NCBI RefSeq assembly: GCF_021295395.1
Contig: NZ_JAIWOU010000001.1
Coordinates: 2,682,501-2,746,500, forward strand
Source: Komagataeibacter sp. FNDCR2
GTDB lineage: Bacteria; Pseudomonadota; Alphaproteobacteria; Acetobacterales; Acetobacteraceae
DNA: 64,000 nt
Reading direction: 5' to 3'
Shown piece by piece: positions 48,773 to 58,703 of the stretch. The notes under the pieces are model-generated. The model saw nothing but the letters and a program-made list of their open reading frames with translations, was not told the origin of the DNA and did not search any database. The number at the start of each line of letters is the position of its first letter. The first letter of the stretch is position 1. Position numbers and translations under genes: made by a program.

Positions 48773-48886
48773 GAAGGATCCTGACTGAATCTTAATACTC
48801 TGTCCCGTATGGACGGTCCGTGAACTGTGCAGGAGCCTCTCGTACCTTGCAAGGGGCGCACCTTGCCGGGGAAGGGGGCGGACGCA

Positions 48887-50845
48887 ATGGGTGAAAGCCG
48901 GGACAGGGCGGCCACGCTGGCGCGGGGGTATGCGGCACTTGGGGCAGGGGACGCGGTGGGCGCGCGGGCCTGTTTCGCCAGCATGCGGGCCGTGGACGCG
49001 GCGGATCCCGACGCGCTGCATGGGCTGGCCTGCGTCGCGCTGGCCGCCGGGCGGCCGGACCTTGCCATCTCCCTTGCGGGCCGGGCGCTGCGTCATGCGC
49101 CCGGGGGGCATTATCATGTCGTGCTGGCCCGCGCGTTACTGGCGCGCGGACATGGGGATGCCGCCCGCGTGGCGATAAAACGCGCCATCGTGTCGCAACC
49201 CGGTAATGTCTCGGTCGTGCTGGCCTGGGCCGAGATAATGGAACGCACGGGCGACACGCTGGCGGCGGCGCGGGGGTTCGCGCGCGCGGTGCGCCTGTCC
49301 GGGCGGCATGACGGTGTCAGCCGCGCCCTGCATGCCCGGTTTTTATGGCGGCGGGGACGGCGGGCGACGGCGGTGGAACAGATGCGCCAGGCCGTGCAGC
49401 ACGCGCCGGATACCGGATCATACGCCCATGAACTGGTGGACATGCTGCGGGCATCGGGGCGGGAGGCGGAGGCCGAGGCCGTCTTGCGCGCGCGGCTGGA
49501 TCATGCGCCAGATGATGGCATGGCCCTGTCACTGCTGGGCACGCTGCTGTTCGCGCGCGGTGAGATGGGGCCCGCCGCCGGTCTGCTCCAGCGCGCCATG
49601 ACGGGTCATGCATGCGTGGAAACCTGCAACAATCTCGGCCTTGCCCGCATGGCGCTTGGCGACATGGCCGGGGCGGAGGCGGCATTGCGGCAGGCCCGGC
49701 ATATGCGGCCAGCCGATGCCCGCATCACCCTCAACCACCTGACGGGACTGTTCGAAAGCGGGCGGCACGCACAGGCCCGCACCGGCTACGAGGCCATGCT
49801 GGCCCGGAATCCGCCCCCCGATGCCGCCACGCTGGCCCGCGCGCGCTTCAACCTTGGCGTCGTGCGGCTGGCGCAGGGGGAACTGGCATCGGGCTGGGCG
49901 TTGTGGGAGTCCCGGCTGGCCTTCCTGCCGCCGCATCCCTGTGCCGCCGTGCTGCCGCGTTGGGATGGCCGGGCGCTACCGGCCGGGGGCAGGCTGCTGG
50001 TGCACATGGCGCAGGGGCTGGGCGACGCCATTCATTTCCTGCGCTATGTGCTGCTTGCGGCGCGGCGGGTGCCGGTTGTGCTGGAGGTGCCGCCCGCGCT
50101 GCGCAGGCTGGCCCTTACGCTGGGTGGGGCCATGCGGGAAACATGTCACCCGATAGAAATTATCACTCCTGACATAAATAATCATAGGTATGCATGCAGC
50201 CAGTGCGACCTGTTCAGCCTGCCGCATGTACTGGGCATGACGGAGGTGCCTGATTTTGCCCCCTATCTGGGCACGCACGCATGGCGGCCCGGCGGCGGCA
50301 GGACGGGAAAGCTGCGTGTCGGCCTGTGCCATGCGGGCAACCCGGCCTACCGTTTTGATGCACGCCGCTCCATTCCCATGGCCGCCCTTGCCCCACTGGC
50401 GGCGGTCAAGGATGTCACCTTCATATCCCTGCGCCCACAGGCGCGGGCGGAAGCGGAGCCGGGTTTTGTGCGCCGTGAATGCGCATCAGGCGGCGACCTG
50501 CTCGATACCGCGCGGCTGGTCGCCACGTTGGATCTGGTCATCAGCGTCGATACGCTTGCGGCGCATCTGGCCGGGGCGATGGGGTGCCCGGTCTGGCTGC
50601 TCAATCGTTTTGGGGGGGACTGGCGCTGGTCGCCCGCGTTCGATGCGCCGGCACCATTGCAGCCACGGCCCGATATAGGGGCGGCGGCCATGGCCGGTCA
50701 TTTCGGGAACCGGTGGTACCCTGGCCTGCGCCAGTTCCGCCAGCACCGGCTGGCGCCGCCGGAGCAGGCATGGTCCGAAGTGATGGAGGAAACCTGCGCC
50801 GCCCTGCGAACACTCGTGGCAGGGCGGAACGGGGGGCCTAGCTAA
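48887..50845 (+). CDS. TPR-repeat protein with glycosyltransferase-like C-terminus
   Basis: A 652-residue protein from ATG 48887. The first two thirds are about eight to ten TPR-like helix pairs (GYAALGAGDAVGARACFASM, LGLARMALGDMAGAEAALRQ). The C-terminal third resembles the GT-B sugar-nucleotide domain found behind TPRs in many bacterial proteins (MAQGLGDAIHFLRYVLLA, SQCDLFSLPHVLGM, VGLCHAGNPAYRFDARRSIP and VISVDTLAAHLAGAMGCPVW). A role in protein or polysaccharide glycosylation is possible but unproven. Around 50130-50190 an AT-rich patch with rare codons interrupts the GC-rich sequence. The 3' end overlaps glnD (opposite strand) by 8 bp. Confidence 0.82.
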   Translation: MGESRDRAATLARGYAALGAGDAVGARACFASMRAVDAADPDALHGLACVALAAGRPDLAISLAGRALRHAPGGHYHVVLARALLARGHGDAARVAIKRAIVSQPGNVSVVLAWAEIMERTGDTLAAARGFARAVRLSGRHDGVSRALHARFLWRRGRRATAVEQMRQAVQHAPDTGSYAHELVDMLRASGREAEAEAVLRARLDHAPDDGMALSLLGTLLFARGEMGPAAGLLQRAMTGHACVETCNNLGLARMALGDMAGAEAALRQARHMRPADARITLNHLTGLFESGRHAQARTGYEAMLARNPPPDAATLARARFNLGVVRLAQGELASGWALWESRLAFLPPHPCAAVLPRWDGRALPAGGRLLVHMAQGLGDAIHFLRYVLLAARRVPVVLEVPPALRRLALTLGGAMRETCHPIEIITPDINNHRYACSQCDLFSLPHVLGMTEVPDFAPYLGTHAWRPGGGRTGKLRVGLCHAGNPAYRFDARRSIPMAALAPLAAVKDVTFISLRPQARAEAEPGFVRRECASGGDLLDTARLVATLDLVISVDTLAAHLAGAMGCPVWLLNRFGGDWRWSPAFDAPAPLQPRPDIGAAAMAGHFGNRWYPGLRQFRQHRLAPPEQAWSEVMEETCAALRTLVAGRNGGPS

Positions 50846-53738
50846 TGCTTTCCAGCTCGGTGGAGCGGCGCTGGGCCGCCGCCTCGGCTTCCTGCAGGCC
50901 GGACAGCAGGGCGGCGCGGATGCGGTCGAGGCGTTCCTTGTCCGTGATCTTCAGCCCGAACAGATCCTTGACATAGAAGACGTCCACCGCCCGCACGCCA
51001 TAGGTGGTGATATGGGCGGAGGCGATCTGGAGCTTCTGTTCCCCCAGCGCCGCCGTGACATCGTGCAGCAGGCCGGGACGGTCACGGCCGTTGATCTCCA
51101 CCACCGTACAGGTATTGGACGCCCGGTTGTCCACCACCACGCGCGGCGGCACGTGAATGGCCCGCATGCGCCGCCCGCTCAGGCGGCGACCGCACTGCGC
51201 GATTTCACGGTCGATGTTGATGTGCCCCGTCAGCGCCTGCTCGATCAGCAGGGACAGGCGGCCAAGCTGCTGCGGTTCCTCGAACGCGGAACCGCCCGCG
51301 TCCTGGATCCACAGCGTATCGAGCGCCATGCCGTTGGTCATGGTATGGATGCGCGCATCCACGATGGACGCCCCCGCGATGGCCACGGCCCCCGCGATCT
51401 GGGAAAACAGGCCCGGATGGTCGGCGGCGTAGATGGTGACTTCCGTCACGCCACGGGCGGGAAGCGGCTGGGTCTCGACCGTAAGGGGCGAATGCACGCG
51501 TTCCGAATCGCTGATCAGCCGGGCATGGCGGGCATGGGTGTCGTGATCGAAGGACAGCCAGTAACTGCCATAGCCCAGTTGCATGAAGTGGGTGACATCG
51601 GCCTCGTTCATGCCGTCTTCCACCAGCCACTGGGCGGTAGCCGTCTTGGCGCGTTCCACGCGCACGTCGCGCTCGGTCGTGGCGAGGCTGCCCTCCAGCA
51701 CCTCGGCCACGCGCATGTACAGCTCGTTCAGCAGGGTGGCTTTCCACGCGTTCCATACGCGCGGCCCCACCGCGCGCATATCCACGATGGTCAGCAGCAG
51801 CAGCAGGCGCAGGCGCTCGGGTGACTGGATGATGTCCGCCAGGTCGAGGATGGTCTTGGGGTCGTCGATATCGCGCTGGAACGCCGTCTGGCTGAGCAGC
51901 AGGTGGTGCAGCACCAGCCACGAGACCGTTTCCGTCTCCTCGCTGTCCATGCCCAGTTCCGGGCAGACATACAGCGCGATCTGCGATCCGATTTCCGAAT
52001 GGTCGCCGCCCCGGCCCTTGGCGATGTCATGCAGCAGCACGGCCACGTACAGCGCCCGGCGCGAATGCAGGTTGAGCGCCAGTTCGTAGGCAAGGGGGAT
52101 TTCATCGGCCATCTGCCCATGTTCCACCCGGCCAAGGATGCGCAGCGCGTCGATGATGTGCTCATCCACCGTAAAGACATGGTAGGTGTCGAACTGCATC
52201 TGCCCCACGACGCGCGACCAGTCGGGCAGCAGGCGGCCCATGAGGCCGGTCTCGTTCAGGATATGCAGCCAGTAGGCGTTCCCCTTGCGCCGACCTTCGT
52301 CCATCAGGTGGAAGGTCTGGGGGGCGTCGGCCCGCTCCGGCGTGCTTTCGCCCGCGCGGGCCGCGCGCTGGGCGCGCGTGGGCGGCGCGCCGCACATGAG
52401 GTCGAGGAAGATGCGCGCCGTTTCCGGATCGCCGCGCAGGCTGGCGGCCTTTCGTTCCCAGCGGATCAACTGGTGCATGGCCAGCGGGTGGATGGGCAGC
52501 TTGCGCCGCTTGGCCCAGTCCAGCAGGCGCATCATCTGGATGGGTTCATCCTCGAACGACGTGCCGCGCTGGGGCAGGATGCGCCCGTCCAGCACGGTAA
52601 AGCCCGCGTCGCGCATCTGGCTGTCGGCCTCGGGCGCGTTGGCCACGGGGCCGAGCGCCTGGCGCAGCACGGCGGGTTCCAGCACCAGTGTCAGGCGCAT
52701 GACATCGCGCACGGTCAGGAAGTAGTGACGCATGAAGCGTTCCACGCCCACCTGCCGCCCGTGGCGCGTATAGCCCATGCGCCCGCCCACCACCGGCTGC
52801 ACGTCGAATGTCAGCCGTTCCTCGGCCCGGCCGGAAACGTAGTGCAGGTGAAAACGCACCCGCCACAGGAAATCCCACGCCCGGCGGGCGCGCTTGGCTT
52901 CCTGTTCCGTCAGCAGGCCCAGTTCGCTGAAGCCCGGGGCCAGCAGGTCGGATACGTGGCGGGTGCCGAAGGTGTAGCGGCACATCCAGTAAAGCGTCTG
53001 CAGGTCGCGCAGGCCGCCACGGCCTTCCTTTACATTGGGTTCGACAAGGTACGGGCTGTCGCCAAAGCGGTGATGGCGGGCGGCGCGTTCCTTGCGCTTG
53101 TCGGTAATGAAGCGGTCGGCCCCCGCCCGCACGCAGGCCACGATGTAGCGGGCCTCGAACATGGCGAACAGCGTGGCGCTGCCGGTCAGGAAACGGGCGT
53201 CGAGCAGCGTGGTGCGGACGGTGGTGTCGGCTTCCGCCTCGGCGATGCATTCATTGATGGTGCGGGTGGCGTGCCCGACCTTCAGCCCCAGATCCCACAG
53301 GAAATACAGGATATATTCCACACTGGCGCGAATATCGCCCGCCGGTGTGTCCGGTGTCAGGAACAGAAGGTCGATATCACTGAACGGGGCAAGCAGGCCG
53401 CGCCCGTACCCGCCGGTGGCCGCGACGGCGAAAGGGGCCTCATGCAGCGAGTCGATGCCCGTGTGCCGCATGGCGAAATCGCCCAGCACGCGGATCATTC
53501 CATCGGTATAGGCGGCGAGCAGCTTGCCCGCCTCCGCCCCGCCCAGGCGATGATGCTCGAATTCCTCGCGCACATGGGCCTGGTAGCGCGCCATGTGGCG
53601 ACGGAACAGGCCGATCGCCTCGTCGCGCGGCAGGCCGCGTGTGTCACCGTCTTTACCCCCCGATGGGAACAGGGCGGCGTGAAGGGCGTCGGTCATCGCC
53701 TCGGCGGAGGAGGCGCAGGGAAAATCAGCGTTCGACAT
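50838..53738 (-). CDS. glnD: Bifunctional PII uridylyltransferase/uridylyl-removing enzyme
   Basis: GlnD senses glutamine and adds or removes UMP on PII proteins, controlling nitrogen metabolism. The 966-residue product has the nucleotidyltransferase motif GGYGRGLLAPFSDIDLLFL (residues 109-127), and an HD hydrolase domain with VLLHDIAKGRGGDHSEIG near residue 565-580. Two C-terminal ACT domains follow (TEVTIYAADHPGLFSQIAGA, VVEINGRDRPGLLHDVTAAL). Length and order match. It lies 84 bp downstream of mutS on the same strand; glnD, mutS and murJ are neighbours in many alphaproteobacteria. Thematically linked to gltDB in this window. Confidence 0.97.
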   Translation of the reverse strand: MSNADFPCASSAEAMTDALHAALFPSGGKDGDTRGLPRDEAIGLFRRHMARYQAHVREEFEHHRLGGAEAGKLLAAYTDGMIRVLGDFAMRHTGIDSLHEAPFAVAATGGYGRGLLAPFSDIDLLFLTPDTPAGDIRASVEYILYFLWDLGLKVGHATRTINECIAEAEADTTVRTTLLDARFLTGSATLFAMFEARYIVACVRAGADRFITDKRKERAARHHRFGDSPYLVEPNVKEGRGGLRDLQTLYWMCRYTFGTRHVSDLLAPGFSELGLLTEQEAKRARRAWDFLWRVRFHLHYVSGRAEERLTFDVQPVVGGRMGYTRHGRQVGVERFMRHYFLTVRDVMRLTLVLEPAVLRQALGPVANAPEADSQMRDAGFTVLDGRILPQRGTSFEDEPIQMMRLLDWAKRRKLPIHPLAMHQLIRWERKAASLRGDPETARIFLDLMCGAPPTRAQRAARAGESTPERADAPQTFHLMDEGRRKGNAYWLHILNETGLMGRLLPDWSRVVGQMQFDTYHVFTVDEHIIDALRILGRVEHGQMADEIPLAYELALNLHSRRALYVAVLLHDIAKGRGGDHSEIGSQIALYVCPELGMDSEETETVSWLVLHHLLLSQTAFQRDIDDPKTILDLADIIQSPERLRLLLLLTIVDMRAVGPRVWNAWKATLLNELYMRVAEVLEGSLATTERDVRVERAKTATAQWLVEDGMNEADVTHFMQLGYGSYWLSFDHDTHARHARLISDSERVHSPLTVETQPLPARGVTEVTIYAADHPGLFSQIAGAVAIAGASIVDARIHTMTNGMALDTLWIQDAGGSAFEEPQQLGRLSLLIEQALTGHINIDREIAQCGRRLSGRRMRAIHVPPRVVVDNRASNTCTVVEINGRDRPGLLHDVTAALGEQKLQIASAHITTYGVRAVDVFYVKDLFGLKITDKERLDRIRAALLSGLQEAEAAAQRRSTELESIS

Positions 53739-53822
53739 CGTGGCCGGATGGCGTCCTGTAAATGGCGGTCAAGGTCTGGCGATGAGTGTGCCGCCGTTAA
53801 TGGGGTCAGGTCCAGTGCCGTA

Positions 53823-56447
53823 TCAGGGTTTCATCAGTTTTTTGAGTTTATAGAGCATTTCCAGCGCCGCGCGGGGGGTGAGCGCGTCGGGATCCAGCCC
53901 TTCCATCATTTCCGTCACGGCCGGGGGCAGGCCGGGCGGGGCGTCATCGCATGCGTCGGTCGGGTCCGGGTCCGGCGTGGGCTGGTGTTCGAACAGGGGC
54001 AGCGGCGGGGCCTGGCGGCCACGTTCCTTTTCCAGCATGGACAGGAGCCTGCCCGCGCGGCGCACCACGGGTTCGGGCACACCGGCAAGGCGCGCGACAT
54101 GCACGCCCCAGCTCCGGCGCGCGCAGCCGGGCACGACTTCGTGCTGGAATATGACCTGCCCCTTCCATTCCCGCACGCTCATGGTGTGGGGGGACAGGCG
54201 CGGCATGCTGTTGGCCAGTTCGGCCAGCTCATGGAAATGTGTGGCGAAGATCGCGCGGCAGCGCAGGGTGGAATGCAGCGTTTCCAGCACGGCCCATGCA
54301 ATGGCCAGCCCATCGAGCGTGGACGTGCCGCGCCCGATCTCGTCCACCACCACGAGGGAGCGCGGACCCGCCTGGTTGAGGATGGCCGCCGTCTCGGTCA
54401 TTTCCACCATGAAGGTCGAACGCCCGCGCGCCAGGTCATCGGCCGCGCCCACGCGGGAGAACAGACGGTCCACCACGCCGATGCGCATGTCCTGCGCCGC
54501 CACGGGCAGCCCCGCCTGCGCCAGGATGACCGCCAGCGCCGCCTGCCGCAGGAAGGTGGACTTGCCCGCCATGTTGGGGCCGGTCAGCAGCATGACGCGG
54601 TGGTCGGGCTCAAGGTCGCAGTCATTGGGGGTGAAGCGGGCGCTTGCGGGCAGCGCCGCCTCGACCACCGGATGGCGGCCCGCATGGATGACGAACGTGG
54701 TGTCGTCGCCCACCTGCGGGCAGCACCACGTCCCGCCCCCCGCCAGCACGGCGCAGGACTGCGCGATGTCGATGCCCGCCAGCGCCGCCGCCATGTCCGG
54801 CAGGGCGGCTTCGTCCAGAATCCGGCGCACGACCTGCGTGAACAGGTGGCGCTCCCGCAGGGCCGCGTTTTCAGCCGCCTGCGCGATCTGCTGGTCAAGC
54901 TCCACCAGCCGTTCGGTGGAAAAGCGGCTGGCGCTGGCCGTGCCCTGCCGCATGATCAGATCCGCGTGGCCGCGCAGTTGCGTGGCGGCGGTGGCGCGTA
55001 CCTCGATCACATAGCCAAGCTGGGCATGGTGGCGGATCTTGAGGTTGGGGATAGCGAAGCGTTCGGCATATTCGTGTTGCAGGGCCGCGATGATCCGGCG
55101 GCTTCCATCGCGCAGTTCGCGCTGGGCGTCGAGTTCGGCGTCGTAGCCGGGGGCGATGGTGCCGCCATCATCCATGCGCGCGGGCGGGTTCTCGGCCAGC
55201 GCGCGGGTCAGCAATTCCTCCAGTTCGTGCGCGCGGTCGAGATGTCCCGCCGCCAGCGCCAGAACGGGTGGCAGTCCTTCATGCCGGTTGAGGATCGTCC
55301 CGACCTCGCGCGCGACACCCAGGGCGAGGCGGATGGCCACCGCGTCGCGCGGCTGGCCCCGCCCGAGCGAAAGGCGACCCAGCGCGCGGGCCATGTCGGG
55401 GGCCGCGCGCAGGCTGGCGCGCAGGCCGTCGCGCAGGTCGGGCTTGTCCAGAAGCCATGTCCATCCGGCCTGGCGGCGCGCGATCGCGGCCGGATCCGTC
55501 AGGGGGGCTGCGATCCAGTCCGCCAGCATGCGGCTGCCCGCGGCGGTGACGGTGCGCGAGACGGCGGCGAACAGCGTGTGCTCCGTCGTGCCGTCGCGTG
55601 TGCGCAGCAGGTCGAGGCTGGCGCGGGTGGCGGGGTCAAGGCCCAGCACGTCCCGCGCGTTGCCGGGGCGGGGATGGGACAGGCGGGGCAACTGCCCCGC
55701 CTGGCTGCGGCGGACGTAATCAATGGCCGCCGCGCCCGCCATGGCTTCGGCATCGCTGAACGTGCCGAAGGCGTCGAGGCTGGCCACGCCGAAGGCCTCG
55801 GCCAGGCGCTGGCGGGCGGCCCCGGTGCTGGCGGGCAGCAGGACGGGTGTGCGCCGGTCCGTGAAATCCCCCAGATCCACGTCATCGGCGCATAGGATTT
55901 CCGCCGGGTCCAGCCGGCCCAGCAGGTCGTGCATGTCGCATGGGGGGACGCTGGCGGTCTCGAACAGTCCGGTGGAAATATCGATCCACGCCAGCCCCGG
56001 GTCGCCCCCGTTGCGGCCCGATGGGCGGACGATGCAGGCCAGCAGGTTCTGCCGCCCGGCTTCGAGCAGTTCATCTTCCGTCAGCGTGCCCGGCGTGATC
56101 AGCCGCACCACGGCGCGCCGTAGCGGGCCCTTGGCGGCGGCGCGGCCCTTGCGCGGCGCTTCCGTCTGTTCCGCGACCGAGACACGGAACCCCCGCCGGA
56201 TCAGCCGCGCCAGGTAGGACTGCGCCGCATGGACCGGCACGCCGCACATGGGAATGGGTTCGCCGCCATGCGTGCCGCGCGCGGTCAGCGAAATATCCAG
56301 CGCGGCGGCGGCGGCTTCCGCGTCATTGAAGAACAGTTCGTAAAAATCTCCCATCCGGAAAAACAGGAGGGCGTCGGGATGTTCGGCCTTGAGCGCGAAC
56401 CACTGCGCCATGGCGGGCGTGCTGCCTTCGGGGGATGGGAATGTCAT
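53823..56447 (-). CDS. mutS: DNA mismatch repair protein MutS
   Basis: MutS recognises mismatches and starts repair with MutL. At 874 residues it is full length. The N-terminal mismatch-binding Phe-x-Glu motif is FRMGDFYELFFNDA. The ATPase part has Walker A LLTGPNMAGKSTFLRQ near residue 620, DDLARGRSTFMVEMTETA, Walker B LVVVDEIGRGTSTLDGLAIA and FATHFHELAELAN. The C-terminal helix-turn-helix (GVPEPVVRRAGRLLSML) precedes a Pro/Asp-rich linker and tail. Confidence 0.97.
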   Translation of the reverse strand: MTFPSPEGSTPAMAQWFALKAEHPDALLFFRMGDFYELFFNDAEAAAAALDISLTARGTHGGEPIPMCGVPVHAAQSYLARLIRRGFRVSVAEQTEAPRKGRAAAKGPLRRAVVRLITPGTLTEDELLEAGRQNLLACIVRPSGRNGGDPGLAWIDISTGLFETASVPPCDMHDLLGRLDPAEILCADDVDLGDFTDRRTPVLLPASTGAARQRLAEAFGVASLDAFGTFSDAEAMAGAAAIDYVRRSQAGQLPRLSHPRPGNARDVLGLDPATRASLDLLRTRDGTTEHTLFAAVSRTVTAAGSRMLADWIAAPLTDPAAIARRQAGWTWLLDKPDLRDGLRASLRAAPDMARALGRLSLGRGQPRDAVAIRLALGVAREVGTILNRHEGLPPVLALAAGHLDRAHELEELLTRALAENPPARMDDGGTIAPGYDAELDAQRELRDGSRRIIAALQHEYAERFAIPNLKIRHHAQLGYVIEVRATAATQLRGHADLIMRQGTASASRFSTERLVELDQQIAQAAENAALRERHLFTQVVRRILDEAALPDMAAALAGIDIAQSCAVLAGGGTWCCPQVGDDTTFVIHAGRHPVVEAALPASARFTPNDCDLEPDHRVMLLTGPNMAGKSTFLRQAALAVILAQAGLPVAAQDMRIGVVDRLFSRVGAADDLARGRSTFMVEMTETAAILNQAGPRSLVVVDEIGRGTSTLDGLAIAWAVLETLHSTLRCRAIFATHFHELAELANSMPRLSPHTMSVREWKGQVIFQHEVVPGCARRSWGVHVARLAGVPEPVVRRAGRLLSMLEKERGRQAPPLPLFEHQPTPDPDPTDACDDAPPGLPPAVTEMMEGLDPDALTPRAALEMLYKLKKLMKP

Positions 56448-56512
56448 GCCCGGTGTCTAGCCGCTGGGGCGGGGGATTCGCCAGCCCGGATTTGGCGTGT
56501 CCCGTGCCGCCC

Positions 56513-58075
56513 CTATGCCGTGCGGCTCCGGCGCAGCCGCCGGGTCACGGCCGCCGTCACCTGCCGCATGTCGGCCACGCCCGTCACATGCAGCCCGCCC
56601 AGATAGAGGCCCATGCCCGCCATGATCATGACGCCCACATCCACAACGCGCATGAGCGGCCCGGCCACCATGGCGTTGCCCAGGGGCGTATATTCCAGCA
56701 TGAACAGCCCACCGGCCATAAGAGCCGCGCAACCCACCATGCCCGCAAGCTGGCGGCCCAGCAGGGGACTGGAAACCAGCGCCCCGCGCCGGCGGAGCAT
56801 GAACGCCAGCACGCCCGCGTTCACCATGGCGGCCAGGCTGCTGGCCAGCGGCGGGCCGATATGCGCCAGCCAGTGCATGAAGCTTAGGTTCAGGACGAAG
56901 TTCAGGAGCAGCGTGCCGATACCCACCAGCACCGGCGTGCGGGTGTCGCCGCGTGCGAAAAAGCCGGGCGAGAGTACCTTGACCAGAACGAAGGCGGGCA
57001 GTCCCACCGCGTAGGCCCGCAGTGACTGCGCGGCCAGAACGGCGTCCCGCGCCGAGAAATGCCCATGCCCGAACAGCGCCATCATCACCGGGGTCGCGGT
57101 GACCAGCAGCCCCGCCGCGGCGGGCAGCGTCAGGACAAGGGCGTAGGAAATGGCCCGGTTCTGCGTGGCATGCGCCCCGTCGGTATCGCCCGCCGCCAGT
57201 AAACGGGTCAGCACCGGCAGCAGCGTGGTGCCCGCCGCCGCCCCCAGCACGCCAAGCGGCAACTGGTTCACCCGGTCGGCAAAATACATGAGCGAGACAC
57301 TGCCCGCCGGAAGCAGGGTGGCGATGATGGTGTCCACCATGAAGTTGATCTGCGTGATGCCGCTGCCCACCAGCCCCACCCCCATGCGACCAAGCAGCGT
57401 GCGGATGCGCGGCGTCAGGCACGGGGTCACGAGCCGCAGCCGCATGCCCGCGCGCCGGGCGGCGTAAAGCAGGATCGCGAACTGGATCACGCCCGATGCG
57501 CTCACGCCCCACGCCGCCGCGTGCGCCACATCGCCCGTAAGGCGCGGCAGCAGTACGATGGCGGCGATGCCCACGACGTTGAAGCTGACATAGGCCGCCG
57601 CCGCCACGCCAAAGCGGTGCATCCCGTTGAGCACGCCCGACACCAGCGCCGCCCCGCAGATCAGGAACAGGTAGGGGAATGTGATGCGGCTGAGGGATAT
57701 GGCCAGCGAATCGCGCAGCCCCCCATGCGTGAATCCGGGTGCGATGACGCGCAGCACGCCGGGCATGAAAACCTCCCCCAGCACGGTCAGCAGCAGCAGC
57801 CACGACAGCAGCACGCTCATCGTCTCGCACGCGAAGCGCTGGGCCGTGGCCTTGCCCTCGCGCTCCAGCAGTGCCGCGAACAGCGGCACGAAGGCGGCGT
57901 TCAGCGCGCCCTCCCCGAACAGGCGGCGGAACATGTTGGGCAGGCGGCAGGCGATCTGGTACGCATCCTGTGCCGCGCCCGCGCCCAGGAACGCGGCGAG
58001 AAGCTGGTCGCGCACCAGCCCCAGCACGCGGCTGATCATGGTCCAGCCGCTTACGGTCAGGAAACCCTTCAGCAT
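56513..58075 (-). CDS. murJ: Lipid II flippase MurJ
   Basis: MurJ (520 residues) is a MOP-superfamily inner-membrane flippase moving lipid II to the periplasm for peptidoglycan synthesis. The N-terminus VSGWTMISRVLGLVRDQLLA is highly typical, as are ACRLPNMFRRLFGEGALNAA and the 13-14 hydrophobic helices. MYFADRVNQLPLGVLGAAAG and FFARGDTRTPVLVGIG are well conserved. It lies 65 bp upstream of mutS on the same strand. Confidence 0.96.
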   Translation of the reverse strand: MLKGFLTVSGWTMISRVLGLVRDQLLAAFLGAGAAQDAYQIACRLPNMFRRLFGEGALNAAFVPLFAALLEREGKATAQRFACETMSVLLSWLLLLTVLGEVFMPGVLRVIAPGFTHGGLRDSLAISLSRITFPYLFLICGAALVSGVLNGMHRFGVAAAAYVSFNVVGIAAIVLLPRLTGDVAHAAAWGVSASGVIQFAILLYAARRAGMRLRLVTPCLTPRIRTLLGRMGVGLVGSGITQINFMVDTIIATLLPAGSVSLMYFADRVNQLPLGVLGAAAGTTLLPVLTRLLAAGDTDGAHATQNRAISYALVLTLPAAAGLLVTATPVMMALFGHGHFSARDAVLAAQSLRAYAVGLPAFVLVKVLSPGFFARGDTRTPVLVGIGTLLLNFVLNLSFMHWLAHIGPPLASSLAAMVNAGVLAFMLRRRGALVSSPLLGRQLAGMVGCAALMAGGLFMLEYTPLGNAMVAGPLMRVVDVGVMIMAGMGLYLGGLHVTGVADMRQVTAAVTRRLRRSRTA

Positions 58076-58111
58076 TGCATCAGCCGGGCCATGCGCGGTG
58101 CGTGGGAAGCA

Positions 58112-58597
58112 TCAGTGATCCATGACCGCGCGTTCCACGGCCACCTGCACCCGACGCGATTCGGGCGATGTGATGGACGTGAACCAGTCCGTCAGCCGCC
58201 CGTCGCGCCCGATCAGGTATTTGTAGAAATTCCACCGGGGCAGCGACAGGAACCCCCCTTCGCGCGCCAGCCAGCGGAACAGGGGAATGGCCTGCGGCCC
58301 GCGCACATGGCTTTTGGTGGTGAGCGGAAAGGTGACGCTGTAATTGCGCTGGCAGAACGTGACGATCTCCTCGGGCGTGCCGGGTTCCTGCCTGCCAAAA
58401 TCGTTTGACGGCACGCCAATCACCTGCAGGTCGTGGCTGCGCCATGTCGTCCACAGGCTCTGCAATCCCTCGTATTGCGGCGTGAACCCGCATTTGGAGG
58501 CGGTGTTGGCGATCAGGATCGGCTTGCCCCGCAGGCGGGAGAAGTCGATTTCCGATCCGTCGAGGGTGGGCAGGATGAAGTCGTAGATTGTCGTCAT
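58112..58597 (-). CDS. Glutathione peroxidase family protein
   Basis: A 161-residue thiol peroxidase of the BtuE/GPx type. The catalytic tetrad is present: Cys in NTASKCGFTPQYEGLQ, Gln in PSNDFGRQEPGT, and Trp-Asn in PRWNFYKYLIGRDG. Bacterial members with Cys instead of Sec reduce peroxides using thioredoxin or glutathione. It lies 36 bp upstream of murJ and could be co-transcribed. Confidence 0.92.
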   Translation of the reverse strand: MTTIYDFILPTLDGSEIDFSRLRGKPILIANTASKCGFTPQYEGLQSLWTTWRSHDLQVIGVPSNDFGRQEPGTPEEIVTFCQRNYSVTFPLTTKSHVRGPQAIPLFRWLAREGGFLSLPRWNFYKYLIGRDGRLTDWFTSITSPESRRVQVAVERAVMDH

Positions 58598-58703
58598 TGG
58601 AAAGCTCGGTTCTGTCTGCGCGCCGGAAAGACCCGATTGCAGGGTGGGACGGTGGGGGTCAAGTCACCCGTTCGCGCGGGGGAGGGGGCAGGCCGGGCGC
58701 GGG

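Noticed and set aside
51903-55895. A 1330-codon open frame on the plus strand across glnD and mutS
   Set aside because: It is antisense to two complete conserved genes and spans the gap between them. Composition is His/Arg/Gly/Gln-rich and no motif is seen.
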